From: an uncultured Actinomycetes bacterium
GTDB lineage: Bacteria; Actinomycetota; Acidimicrobiia; Acidimicrobiales; RAAP-2
Assembly (NCBI GenBank): GCA_903924205.1
Contig: CAIYAP010000002.1
Span: 372,001-436,000, forward strand
Reading direction: 5' to 3'
Length of the DNA: 64,000 nucleotides
Part shown: positions 40,237 to 49,332 of the stretch, in pieces
Layout of the letters: each line of letters begins with the position of its first letter
Numbering within the stretch: position 1 is the first letter of the stretch
Program-made: the position numbers and the translations under genes
Notes under the pieces: generated by a model
What the model saw: the letters and a program-made list of their open reading frames with translations, nothing else
Databases searched by the model: none
Told to the model about the DNA's origin: nothing

Positions 40237-41589
40237 ATGGGGTCACTACAGCGCGGGGTGCGAAACACCTTCCGCAACACGATTCGTGCAGTCGCAGTCG
40301 TCGTCATTCTGGCGGTGGCGATCGCGGTGTCGATATCCATGTTGATTGCGCGCGACGCAGTGTCGGCAAAGATTGCCAGCGTTCGGGCCACCACCGGCAC
40401 CACGATCACCGTCTCGCCGAAGGGTTTCTTCGGCTTCCAAGGCAGCGGGACTCCACTCACCGCCTCGGAGGTGACTCCCCTACTTTCCCTACCCCACGTC
40501 ACTGCGCTCCAAGAGACGTTGAGTCAGAGACTGAGTTCGACCGACACCTCGCTCAACGCATCAACGCCGTCGGGCGACCTCGGTCAACAGTTCGGTGGTG
40601 GCTTTACCCCGCCCGTCCGAGTCGTGGGCACTAACAGTCCCGGCACGGCACTTGTCGGAGGGGCATTCGGCGGTAGTACCGAGAAGATCGTGAAGGGGGC
40701 ATCGTTCGCCTCGACGAGTGATGCCGACGTCGCGATTCTTGGTACAGACCTGGCCCGCGCGAATAATTTGGTGGTGGGTTCCACATTTACGGCGTGGGCG
40801 ACACACGTCACGGTGATCGGGATTTACAGTGCCGGATCTAGTTTCGCAAACAACAACGTGATTATGCCCCTGTCTACCGTGCAGCGTCTGGCTCACCAGG
40901 CGGGACAACTCACCGGGGCAACATTGACCGTGGACACGCTCAGCCATGTTGCCGCAACCACGACCCTCGTCTCACACAAGCTCGGTTCGACCGCCGATGT
41001 CACGTCCACGGTACAAACGACCCAAACTGCTCTGGCGCCCCTCGATTCGGTTCAGACGATCTCCACGTACACCCTCTTCGGCGCGGTGGCGGGAGCGGGC
41101 ATCATCCTCTTGCTCTCGATGCTCATGATCGTGCGCGAACGCCGGCGCGAGATTGGGGTCCTCAAGGCAATTGGAGCCCCGACCGGGAGCATCATCCGTC
41201 AGTTCATCGCCGAGTCGACCACCTTCACCGTCTTGGGCAGCGTGGTGGGTGCGGGAGTCGGCATCGTGATGTCGAGTCCCATCGCCTCGGCCCTCGTGTC
41301 GGCAACGGGTGACACATCTCCGGCGGGCGGATTCATCCGACCGCCCGGCGGGTCTCCGGGAGGCTTTACCGGTGGCGGCAACGGCTTTACACCGCCGAGC
41401 GGCATGCCCACCGGATCATTCCGCTTCGGTGGTTTTGGTCGAACTCTCACCCAGCTGCACACGTCAGTGGGGTGGGGCACCTTGTCGGCCGCTTTCGCCA
41501 TTGCCATCTTGGTCGCCGTTATCGGCGCGTCAGTGGCGGTTGCCAGCGTGGTTCGAGTCCGTCCCGCCGAAGTCCTGAGGAGCGAATAA
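40237..41589 (+). CDS. ABC transporter permease, MacB/FtsX type
   Basis: 450 aa. One N-terminal helix (AVAVVVILAVAIAVSISMLIA) is followed by a large extracytoplasmic domain of about 200 residues (MacB periplasmic core). The FtsX domain follows with three helices, including IVRERRREIGVLKAIGAPTGSI, the cytoplasmic coupling segment. A Gly/Pro-rich insert (PPGGSPGGFTGGGNG) lies in the last loop. AAGGAG precedes the ATG. The stop shares a base with the next ATG (TAATG), so the two subunits are co-translated. Substrate unknown. Confidence 0.88.
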   Translation: MGSLQRGVRNTFRNTIRAVAVVVILAVAIAVSISMLIARDAVSAKIASVRATTGTTITVSPKGFFGFQGSGTPLTASEVTPLLSLPHVTALQETLSQRLSSTDTSLNASTPSGDLGQQFGGGFTPPVRVVGTNSPGTALVGGAFGGSTEKIVKGASFASTSDADVAILGTDLARANNLVVGSTFTAWATHVTVIGIYSAGSSFANNNVIMPLSTVQRLAHQAGQLTGATLTVDTLSHVAATTTLVSHKLGSTADVTSTVQTTQTALAPLDSVQTISTYTLFGAVAGAGIILLLSMLMIVRERRREIGVLKAIGAPTGSIIRQFIAESTTFTVLGSVVGAGVGIVMSSPIASALVSATGDTSPAGGFIRPPGGSPGGFTGGGNGFTPPSGMPTGSFRFGGFGRTLTQLHTSVGWGTLSAAFAIAILVAVIGASVAVASVVRVRPAEVLRSE

Positions 41590-42263
41590 TGCTGATAATC
41601 ACATCATTGAATAAAACGTTCAAGACGCCGGCCGGTGACGTTACCGCCGTTCGTGACGTCAGTTTCTCGACGAAGCCGGGCGAGATGGTTGCCATCGTGG
41701 GGGCGAGCGGGAGCGGTAAGTCAACTCTTCTCTCGTTGCTCGGTTTGCTGGAATCTCCCGACAACGGCTCTATCAAAGTGGACGACGTAGAACTCGCTGG
41801 TCTTGATGCCAAGGGTCGGACCGCCTACCGCGCTCGCAAAGTGGGTTTTGTATTCCAGCAGTTCAATCTGATTCCCAACCTCAGCGCGCTCGAGAATGTG
41901 ATGCTGCCCCTGGAGTTCGCTGGTTGGTCGGTGTCCGAACGAAAGACGAGAGCTCGAGAAGTTCTGAGCACCGTCGGTCTGGGTGACGACAAGGTGCTTC
42001 GCCGTCCGGCGAAACTCTCCGGCGGTGAACAGCAGCGAGTCGCGATTGCCCGTGCGCTGGTCACCAACCCCGGGCTCATCTTGGCCGATGAGCCCACCGG
42101 GAACTTGGACCGCAAGACGGGCGAGCGGATCATCGCACTCTTGCGCGACGCCGCGGAACAAGAGAAGAGAACCGTTGTCGTCGTCACGCACGATGAGAAG
42201 ATCGCCACGGCTGCCGACCGGCGGCTAGAGATTGAAGACGGCGTCCTGCGCGAAATCGCCTAG
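41589..42263 (+). CDS. ABC transporter ATP-binding protein, MacB/LolD type
   Basis: 224 aa. Walker A GASGSGKST, Q-loop FVFQQFNLIPNLSALENV, signature LSGGEQQRVAIARAL, Walker B LILADEPTGNLD and the H-loop VVVVTHDEKIA are all present. This is the subfamily paired with FtsX-like permeases in mechanotransmission exporters for peptides, lipids or drugs. There is no membrane-fusion protein beside it. The start follows the permease stop with one shared base. Confidence 0.93.
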   Translation: MLIITSLNKTFKTPAGDVTAVRDVSFSTKPGEMVAIVGASGSGKSTLLSLLGLLESPDNGSIKVDDVELAGLDAKGRTAYRARKVGFVFQQFNLIPNLSALENVMLPLEFAGWSVSERKTRAREVLSTVGLGDDKVLRRPAKLSGGEQQRVAIARALVTNPGLILADEPTGNLDRKTGERIIALLRDAAEQEKRTVVVVTHDEKIATAADRRLEIEDGVLREIA

Positions 42264-42439
42264 TCGTCACTAACCGCAACCTCACGCGGGTCACGACCAA
42301 CGACACATCAGCTCCCGACCCACCGCCCTCTGTGCCGTGGGCGATGATGACGAAGTCACTCATCGCGGTGGAGTTGTCGTTTTCCCATTGCCGTCGCCGA
42401 ACAATGTTCCGCCGCGGTGACGAGACAGAACCGGTAAAG

Positions 42440-44140
42440 ATGTACGCCGTGCTCTACCAGCGACTCACCACTCGACGAGAGCGACTCCTCGCTGGCGGTT
42501 TTTTTCTCCTCCTGTCGCTCATCATGTGGGCGCACGTGTGGATCACCGGTTCACCTTTTCGCACCTTGCCCTGCAGTTGCGGTGACGCCACGGTGCAGGT
42601 GTGGTGGTTTGAGTGGATCGCCCGCGCGATTGCGACGGGCGCCAACCCGCTGTTTCCCCCGGGCCTCTTCGCCCACCTCGGCACCGTCAACGCGCTGGCG
42701 AATACCAGTGACGTGTCCGTGGGCGTCATCCTCACTCCCCTCACGTGGCTAGCGGGCCCGCTCATGTCGGCCAACGTGGCCAACTTGCTGACCCCCGTCC
42801 TCTCGGCCCTCTCGGCGTACTGCCTCGCCGCTCGTCTCACCGAGTCACGCGTCGCGAGAACGGTGGCCGGACTGTTGTACGGATTCTCGCCCTACATGAT
42901 CCACTTCGTGGAGCGTGGGGACACGAACTTGACCCTGGTCATCTACTTACCGCTCATGTTGATGGCGTTCGACAACCTCCGCCGCTATCGATGGAGTGCG
43001 CGCCGCACGGGACTGACGATGACGGCCTATACCGTTCTGCAGTTCTTCACCGGTACGGAATTCCTGTTGATGGCCATCATGGCCATCGCCACCGTGCTGC
43101 TCGCCGTGACCTGGTGGCGGCGCGACGTTCTGATCGCTCGTGTCGACGCCCGCATCGCCGCGATGTGGTGGTTGACGACGAGCGCCCTGCTGCTCTCGGT
43201 TCCCGCGTGGATCGCTCTTCTGGGCCCCGGCCATGTCGAAGGTGCTCTCTGGTTGGCTTCCACCACTCCACCCAGCACCTTGATCTCCCACGTCATCTTG
43301 CATAAGCCCGACACTGCTACCGCGTGGACCGGCTACCTCGGCTTTCCGGGTGCGCAGATGAACTACATCGGTATTGGTGCCCTCATCATCGCGCTCGCGG
43401 GATGGGGACTGGTTGCTCGTCGGCGACTCTTGGCGATCTGGTGGCTGACGGCGACGGTTTTTGTCGTGGCCGAACTCTCGCCCGCCACGTGGTGGGTGCA
43501 CCTGCCCATCGCGAAGGCCCTCATCATTCAACGCTTCGCCGTGGTTGTGTCGCTCGCGCTCGCCCTCATCATTGCTCTCGTCATCGACGCCACCACGGAA
43601 CGTCTCCGGGTTCAGTGGGCGCCATCGGTACTCGCGCCGCGGCTAGCGGTTGCCGCCGTAGTGGCGGTCGTTCTTCTGCCCATCGCCACGACCTATCGTT
43701 TTCCTCTCACGGTGACCTCTCAGCGAACGCCGGTCTGGTTCACGAAGCACGCCGCGGAGATTTCTCCCGACACCACGGTTGTTGTCTTCCCCTTCCCGTG
43801 GATTGCCATGAATGCGTCCATGGCCTGGATGGCCGAAACGGGACTACACGGGAAATTGGTGGGCGGCTTTGCCATGGTGCCGGGTAAGGACGGCAAGGTC
43901 AGCTCGATGGCGGCGCCGACCCCTACTGAAAATACCTTGCTCTTCGTCTCGTATGGCCCGCGCTTCATTCAGCCGCAACAGTTGCGCGCCCTGGGGGTCA
44001 CCCTTCACCGATGGGCACCAACCATCGTGGTGGTGATCAGGAAGCACGCCTCACCCGACACGATCACCGCGCTCACCTCCATTTTGGGTTCACCCACCTC
44101 AGTGGCCGACGGGGCCACCGTCTGGAACATCACCACGTAA
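42440..44140 (+). CDS. Polytopic membrane protein, GT-C-like
   Basis: 566 aa with about 11 membrane helices and a soluble C-terminal domain of about 130 residues. The first outer loop has GDATVQVWWFEWIARAI and NPLFPPGLFAHLGTVNALA, an acidic loop layout common in GT-C glycosyltransferases and YfhO-like proteins. I do not recognise the exact family. The start at 42440 (MYAVLYQRL) was chosen because the 36 residues before it in frame are not membrane-like; no ribosome site is clear. The 176 bp before it show no other gene. Confidence 0.65.
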   Translation: MYAVLYQRLTTRRERLLAGGFFLLLSLIMWAHVWITGSPFRTLPCSCGDATVQVWWFEWIARAIATGANPLFPPGLFAHLGTVNALANTSDVSVGVILTPLTWLAGPLMSANVANLLTPVLSALSAYCLAARLTESRVARTVAGLLYGFSPYMIHFVERGDTNLTLVIYLPLMLMAFDNLRRYRWSARRTGLTMTAYTVLQFFTGTEFLLMAIMAIATVLLAVTWWRRDVLIARVDARIAAMWWLTTSALLLSVPAWIALLGPGHVEGALWLASTTPPSTLISHVILHKPDTATAWTGYLGFPGAQMNYIGIGALIIALAGWGLVARRRLLAIWWLTATVFVVAELSPATWWVHLPIAKALIIQRFAVVVSLALALIIALVIDATTERLRVQWAPSVLAPRLAVAAVVAVVLLPIATTYRFPLTVTSQRTPVWFTKHAAEISPDTTVVVFPFPWIAMNASMAWMAETGLHGKLVGGFAMVPGKDGKVSSMAAPTPTENTLLFVSYGPRFIQPQQLRALGVTLHRWAPTIVVVIRKHASPDTITALTSILGSPTSVADGATVWNITT

Positions 44141-44182
44141 GTCCGTTGGTCGGCCTCCGTCTGCGCCGTACACTCCACTTTC

Positions 44183-44635
44183 GTGGCAACGACCCCCTGG
44201 CTCTCCGATAGCGAACTCGCAGCATGGCGATCATTGGAGCTCATGCAGTTGCAACTAGCGAGCGAGTTGAATCGGCGATTGGCGCCCTTCGACCTCAGCC
44301 TCCAGGATTATTTCGTCTTAGCTTTTCTGACCGATCATGACGGCCGCAGCCGAGTGACCGAACTGTGTCGCTATCTCGGCTTCGAAAAGAGCCGAGGTTC
44401 ACACCACATCACTCGTCTCGTCGCGCGTGGACTCGTCGTCAAAGAGCAGTGCCGTGATGACAGGCGTGTGTGGTGGGTGAGCATTACCGCTGCGGGTCGC
44501 CAGGCAGCCGCGGCAGCCGCGCCGTCACATGTCGAGGACGTCAGAGAGCTTTTCATCAATCACGCCACGGCAGCACAACTGTCGGCCCTCACGAAAGTGG
44601 CTACCCGCGTGAGCGATTATCTCGCTGACCAGTAA
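44183..44635 (+). CDS. MarR family transcriptional regulator
   Basis: 150 aa winged-helix protein. The dimer helices frame the DNA-binding core: LSLQDYFVLAFLTDHDGRSR, the recognition helix in CRYLGFEKSRGSHHITRLV and the wing GLVVKEQCRDDRRVWWVSIT. GTG at 44183 has TACACT (44169-44174) 8 nt upstream. It lies 42 nt after the membrane protein gene and 30 nt before a DUF4232 gene; its targets are unknown. Confidence 0.9.
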   Translation: MATTPWLSDSELAAWRSLELMQLQLASELNRRLAPFDLSLQDYFVLAFLTDHDGRSRVTELCRYLGFEKSRGSHHITRLVARGLVVKEQCRDDRRVWWVSITAAGRQAAAAAAPSHVEDVRELFINHATAAQLSALTKVATRVSDYLADQ

Positions 44636-44665
44636 TCCCGCAGGAGTTGTGGGCATGATGGAGTC

Positions 44666-45214
44666 ATGAAACGACTCGCCACCCTGACCTTGATTTCTAC
44701 CTCGGCTCTCGCGGCCGTCGGCGTGGTTGCCGCGGTCGCGGCCACCCACACCACCCATCCCGCGACCACCACGACCTCGCGAGCGACCCCGTGGTGTAGC
44801 AATGCCACCATTCGAATCTCGGTGGGTCGAGCAAACGGCGCGGCGGGCACGATTTACCACCCCATCATCTTCACCAACCACTCGACGTCCGCGTGTCTGA
44901 TTTCCGGGGTGGCGAGCTTGCAGCCAGGAAATTCGGGCACTCCCTTTATTCCCATCGGGCCCTCAGCCAGCAACGACTCCATGGGCATGATGGGCATAGA
45001 GATCACCCTGGCACCGGGCCAATCGGCATCCGACGACATGGGCGTCGTGGAGACGGGTAACTACACCGTGTCCACCTGCCGGCCCGTCACTGTCACTGCG
45101 GTGGCCGTTCGATTGGGATCCATATCGGCGACCGCATCTTTCGGTCCTTACAGCGTCTGTCGACTTCGGCCCAGCACGACGACGCGTCTACTCGCCCGCG
45201 GAACTCAGGGTTAA
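44666..45214 (+). CDS. Secreted DUF4232 protein
   Basis: 182 aa. A signal peptide (KRLATLTLISTSALAAVGVVAAVAA) leads to a Thr-rich linker and a DUF4232-like beta domain with paired cysteines (TPWCSNATIRISVG, TSACLISGVASLQ, then STCRPVTV and YSVCRLRP). The family is common in actinobacterial exported proteins and has no known function. A CATGAT box 6 nt before the ATG and GGAG overlap the start region. Confidence 0.78.
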   Translation: MKRLATLTLISTSALAAVGVVAAVAATHTTHPATTTTSRATPWCSNATIRISVGRANGAAGTIYHPIIFTNHSTSACLISGVASLQPGNSGTPFIPIGPSASNDSMGMMGIEITLAPGQSASDDMGVVETGNYTVSTCRPVTVTAVAVRLGSISATASFGPYSVCRLRPSTTTRLLARGTQG

Positions 45215-45315
45215 GTCGCCTAGGCCGAAAGTCCTTACTTAATGTCAATATCGTGACGATGAGGGACATTTCAACCATGTGGTGACCTAACGTGATGACG
45301 AGCTCAGGAGGCTGC

Positions 45316-46587
45316 ATGCGACGTCGTCATTGGGGATACTTGGCGGTTCCCCTCATTGCCATTTCATCCACCACGGTCATTGCGACGTCCAGCAACTCGG
45401 CCACGCCGCCGCAATTTGGATCGCTATCGAACTTTGACGTGTTCAACGACACGGGCGCTCCGACCAACGGTTTTGAAATCGAACTGGATGGCATCACCCC
45501 CTCGCAGGTCACCTACGAATTTGGTGCGCCATACGAGCGTTATGGCAATCCGACGGTGACCGCAATTCACGGTGGTGTGGACACCATGGTGATCTACGCC
45601 AGCCCCTATGACAGCTCGTCAGCTCAGTTCAGCATCTCGACCCCCGTCGGCCCGAACCCCATCACTCCCACCATGGGCCACCAGTGCTGGACGGGCGGAT
45701 CTACCAACTACCTCACCACGGGGTGCGACCACTTTGGTATCGGTACCTCGGCCACCCCCACCAACGTCATCTACAACTGGCTAGTGGCGAACCCCTCTCA
45801 ACCGGGTCAACTCATGACCGCCGCGGGGGGCAACGTGCCCATCTCGGCGCCGTCATTTGCCGTACAGCCCGCTCCCGCCGGCGCCGTCAACCAGCAACCC
45901 ATCGTGCAGGCGGTCGCTCCCGCGCCCCCCATCGAGCCGGGTGACCCGCAACTCGCCGATGCCGAGTGGGTGAAGGTCTACGTCACCGAGACGGCATCGA
46001 AGGCAGATCTTGGCCACCTGGTCACCGGCGACAAGGAAGTTCCGAACTCACCGTCGCAAACGGAAGTCAGCTGGTTACTCGTTCAGGCGGGTAACGGAGG
46101 GACACTGCAGCAACAGGTCTCGAACGAGTTTCAGTTGGGCAAGGGCCATAACACGGTCACGCAACGCTACGAGTTCTACAAGTACACCGGTCCCTACGAT
46201 CCCGAAACGCACGAGGCCACGCCCATCACCGACGACCAGCCGTCGGCCGGTGAACTCGGGAACCTCATCGGAAACCAAATGGTGGCGATGAACCTGAACG
46301 CCGGTGCCAAGGCGGATACCACGGCACCGACGGCCCTCATCGACACGTCGGTGGCCAAGCTGGGCGTGACCAGCAAGACCACGGTCGCATTCCACGCCAC
46401 CGACCCCGACTCGAAGACCTTCACCTATTACTGCGCCCTCGATAAGGCGGTCCCGGCGCCCTGTAAGACCGGCAAGGCGCTCAGTGGCCTCAGTATGACG
46501 ACTCACCGTTTCACGGTGTACGCCGCCGATCCCGCGGGCAACGCCTCGAAGGCCCGCACCATTACCTGGAAGGTCACGAAGAAGTAG
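45316..46587 (+). CDS. Secreted protein with C-terminal Ig-like domain
   Basis: 423 aa; not recognised as a family. A signal peptide (MRRRHWGYLAVPLIAISSTT) is followed by a beta-rich N-terminal domain (SNFDVFNDTGAPTNGFEIEL). Then comes a Pro/Ala linker near residue 200, and from about residue 330 an Ig-like domain of the type seen in surface proteins (DTTAPTALIDTS to FTVYAADPAGNASKARTITW) with a Cys pair. The ATG at 45316 was chosen for AGGAGG just upstream. A TAACGT box lies about 25 nt ahead. Confidence 0.7.
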   Translation: MRRRHWGYLAVPLIAISSTTVIATSSNSATPPQFGSLSNFDVFNDTGAPTNGFEIELDGITPSQVTYEFGAPYERYGNPTVTAIHGGVDTMVIYASPYDSSSAQFSISTPVGPNPITPTMGHQCWTGGSTNYLTTGCDHFGIGTSATPTNVIYNWLVANPSQPGQLMTAAGGNVPISAPSFAVQPAPAGAVNQQPIVQAVAPAPPIEPGDPQLADAEWVKVYVTETASKADLGHLVTGDKEVPNSPSQTEVSWLLVQAGNGGTLQQQVSNEFQLGKGHNTVTQRYEFYKYTGPYDPETHEATPITDDQPSAGELGNLIGNQMVAMNLNAGAKADTTAPTALIDTSVAKLGVTSKTTVAFHATDPDSKTFTYYCALDKAVPAPCKTGKALSGLSMTTHRFTVYAADPAGNASKARTITWKVTKK

Positions 46588-46629
46588 TACTCGGTGTGTC
46601 GAGCCATGATGACTTCGTATGATGGATTT

Positions 46630-47376
46630 ATGGCTCGACTCACGCAGGACCAGCTCAATTTCTACCGAGAAAATGGGTGGTTGCTCGTCAATGACCTGCT
46701 GCCCTGCTCCATCGAGGAGCTGCGCGCCGCGGTAGACGTCGTCGCGTCGAATGACGAATTGATGCAGCACTACGAGATGACCGATGACGGTCCGCGTCTG
46801 GCGCGTAGCGAATACTTCATCGATGCCTCGCCCGTTCTCGACGAGGTCCTTCGTCGTTCCGCCATTTCTGACATTGCCGGTGAACTTCTCGGTGAGCCCG
46901 CGTTTCTCTACAAGGAGAAAATCAACTACAAACACCACGGAGGTGCCGGCTTCGCGCCGCACCAAGATCAACCGGCGTACCCCACCGTGAACGAAGTGCT
47001 CTCCGTCATGGTCGCCGTCGACGACTCGACCGTGGCCAATGGTTGCCTCGACGTCGTGAGCGCTCGTCACCACGTGACTCTCGAACAAGATGAGCGTGGC
47101 TGCATCGCGGCCCCGGTTGTCGCCCAGCTCGAGTGGTTCCCGGTGGAACTGAGCGCCGGTCACACCTTGTTCTTTCACGGACTGACGCCACACCGCAGTG
47201 GCGCGAACACGTCGGGGCGGTCACGTCGGGCCTTGTACCCGACGTACAACCGTCAGTCCGAGGGTGACTTGCGCGAGGACTACTACCGGCTCAAGCGCGA
47301 CATCTTCGCGAGCACCGCGGATGATGGTCACCCACACATTTCGCTGATTGGCGACTTTGAAGGACGTCCCGTATGA
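46630..47376 (+). CDS. PhyH-family Fe(II)/2-oxoglutarate oxygenase, PhnY-like
   Basis: 248 aa. It starts LTQDQLNFYRENGWLLVNDLL as in phytanoyl-CoA dioxygenases. Iron ligands are His111 and Asp113 (APHQDQPAYP) and His188 (HGLTPHRSGANTS). Its TGA overlaps the ATG of a PhnZ-type HD oxygenase (ATGA). In known phosphonate pathways PhnY hydroxylates the carbon next to phosphorus and PhnZ then cleaves the C-P bond. The exact phosphonate is not predictable. TATGAT (46618-46623) lies 6 nt before the ATG, so the mRNA is probably leaderless. Confidence 0.78.
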   Translation: MARLTQDQLNFYRENGWLLVNDLLPCSIEELRAAVDVVASNDELMQHYEMTDDGPRLARSEYFIDASPVLDEVLRRSAISDIAGELLGEPAFLYKEKINYKHHGGAGFAPHQDQPAYPTVNEVLSVMVAVDDSTVANGCLDVVSARHHVTLEQDERGCIAAPVVAQLEWFPVELSAGHTLFFHGLTPHRSGANTSGRSRRALYPTYNRQSEGDLREDYYRLKRDIFASTADDGHPHISLIGDFEGRPV

Positions 47377-47945
47377 AAAAGGTCACGAGCGTTGACGAGT
47401 TATTCCAACTCTTCGCAGATTTCGGTCACAAGTCCTACGGTGAAGATGTCACGTCACTAATGCACTCGCTGCAGTGCGCGCAACTCGCCGCCAACGACGG
47501 CGCGAGCGACGAGCTCGTCGCCGCCGCCTTGCTACATGACGTGGGCCACCTCGTCGCGGACGTGCAGACCGGTGAGCGTGCCGATCTCGAGACGGATGAT
47601 GACCTGCACGAGGCAATCGGGGCGCACATCGTGTCACCGCTCTTGGGACCCGCCGTCGCTCAACCCATCGCGCTGCACGTCACCGCGAAACGGTGGCGCT
47701 GCACGGTATCGCCCGCGTATCACGACGCCTTGTCAGACACGTCGCGAGCCACGCTGACCGCGCAGGGTGGACTTCTCACGACCGAGGAATGCGAGCGGTT
47801 CGAGAAGCATCCGGGACATGCGGCCGCGCTACGCGTGCGCGACTGGGACGACCTCGGAAAAGATCCCCACATGCCGACAGCGTCACTGGAGTCGTACCGT
47901 CCCTTGCTCGAGCGTCTCGTCGCGAACTTCGCCGCCTCGCGCTAA
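47373..47945 (+). CDS. HD-domain mixed-valent diiron oxygenase, PhnZ-like
   Basis: 190 aa. Predicted iron ligands match the PhnZ set: His31 (HSLQCA), His55-Asp56 (LLHDVGH), His79 (LHEAIGAHIV), His102 (LHVTAKRW) and Asp159 (RDWDDLGK). The substrate strand LSDTSRATLTAQGG is also shared, and Glu24 aligns with a lid residue of PhnZ, while the lid Tyr is shifted by one position. Known members oxidise 1-hydroxy-phosphonates to a carboxylate or glycine plus phosphate. Coupled by 4 nt to the PhyH gene. Automatic tools would call this a phosphohydrolase. Confidence 0.8.
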   Translation: MKKVTSVDELFQLFADFGHKSYGEDVTSLMHSLQCAQLAANDGASDELVAAALLHDVGHLVADVQTGERADLETDDDLHEAIGAHIVSPLLGPAVAQPIALHVTAKRWRCTVSPAYHDALSDTSRATLTAQGGLLTTEECERFEKHPGHAAALRVRDWDDLGKDPHMPTASLESYRPLLERLVANFAASR

Positions 47946-48006
47946 GCCCTCGACGCCGGCGTAAGCGGCAAACTACGCTGAGTGACAGTTCCTTAAGGAG
48001 ACTGCC

Positions 48007-49332
48007 ATGACGATGACTGACCCCACGACCAGCCGCAAGTTGCTCACCGAATTGCCCGGGCCGAAGTCGCTTGCCCTGCACGAGCGCCGCAAAAAGGTGG
48101 TTTCGGCCGGCCTCACCCAGGGGTTCCCCATCTACATCGCCTCCGCCGAGGGTGCCATTTTGACCGACGTCGACGGCAACCACATTCTTGATCTGGGCTC
48201 CGGCATCGCGGTGACCTCCATTGGTCACGCAGTTCCCGCGGTCACCGAGGCCGTCAGCCGTCAAGTTGCTGACTTTACGCACACCTGCTTCATGGTCACC
48301 CCGTACGAGGAGTACATCGAAGTCTGCGAACAGCTCGCCGAGCTCACGCCGGGTGATTTCCCGAAGACCTCGGTGCTCCTCAACAGCGGCGCCGAGGCGG
48401 TCGAGAACGCGGTGAAAATCGCGCGCCTCGCCACCGGTAAGCCGGCCATCGTGGTGGTCGACCACGCCTATCACGGTCGCACCAACTTGACCATGGCGCT
48501 GACGGCCAAGAACATGCCCTACAAGGACCGCTTCGGGCCCTTCGCCCCCGAGGTCTACCGCGTGTCCACGAGCTACCCGCTGCGCGATGGCTTATCCGGC
48601 CCCGAGGCTGCAGCCAAGACCATTGCGGAAATCGAGTCTCTCGTCGGCGTGCACAATCTCGCCGCCGTGCTCATCGAGCCCATTCAGGGTGAAGGTGGAT
48701 TCATCGTGCCGGCGCCGGGCTTCCTAAAAGGCCTGGCGGACTGGACGCAGGCCAACGGCGCGCTGTTTATCGCCGACGAAATTCAAGCCGGGTTCTGTCG
48801 CACCGGTGAGTGGTTCGCGGTGAACCACGAGGGCGTCGTTCCCGACATGATTACGACCGCGAAGGGCATGGCCGGTGGTATGCCACTCGCCGCCGTCACC
48901 GGACGTGCCGACATCATGAACGCCACTCACGAAGGTGGTCTCGGTGGCACCTACGGCGGCAACCCCGTGGCGGCGGCGGCGGCTCTCGCCACTATCCGCA
49001 CCATGCGCGAGCAGGACCTCGTCGGAAAGGCGCGCCACATTGAGTCCATCGCTCTACCGTTCCTGCAGGAACTGAAGGCCACGTTCCCCATCATCGCGGA
49101 CGTGCGTGGTCGCGGGGCGATGTTGGCTCTCGAGTTCTGCGAGCCCGGCACCCTGACACCCCTCGCGTCGGCGGCCAAGGCCATCACGAGTTACACCAAC
49201 AGCCGCGGCGTTCTGACGCTCGCGGCGGGCACCTACGGCAACGTGATTCGCTTACTCCCACCGCTAGTGATCACCGATGACCAGCTGCGCGAGGGTCTCA
49301 GCATGCTCGCCGAGGCCATCGCCTCGATCTAA
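48007..49332 (+). CDS. gabT: Class III aminotransferase, GabT-like
   Basis: 441 aa PLP enzyme of the 4-aminobutyrate transaminase group. Motifs: NSGAEAVENAVKIAR, DHAYHGRTNLTMALTAK, EPIQGEGGFIVPAPGFL, DEIQAGFCRTG and the PLP Lys in TTAKGMAGGMPLAAV. Substrate may be GABA, another omega-amino acid or, given the neighbours, an aminophosphonate product; the sequence does not decide. AAGGAG lies 6 nt before the ATG and TACGCT lies upstream, suggesting its own promoter. Stop overlaps the convergent marP by 4 nt. Confidence 0.83.
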   Translation: MTMTDPTTSRKLLTELPGPKSLALHERRKKVVSAGLTQGFPIYIASAEGAILTDVDGNHILDLGSGIAVTSIGHAVPAVTEAVSRQVADFTHTCFMVTPYEEYIEVCEQLAELTPGDFPKTSVLLNSGAEAVENAVKIARLATGKPAIVVVDHAYHGRTNLTMALTAKNMPYKDRFGPFAPEVYRVSTSYPLRDGLSGPEAAAKTIAEIESLVGVHNLAAVLIEPIQGEGGFIVPAPGFLKGLADWTQANGALFIADEIQAGFCRTGEWFAVNHEGVVPDMITTAKGMAGGMPLAAVTGRADIMNATHEGGLGGTYGGNPVAAAAALATIRTMREQDLVGKARHIESIALPFLQELKATFPIIADVRGRGAMLALEFCEPGTLTPLASAAKAITSYTNSRGVLTLAAGTYGNVIRLLPPLVITDDQLREGLSMLAEAIASI

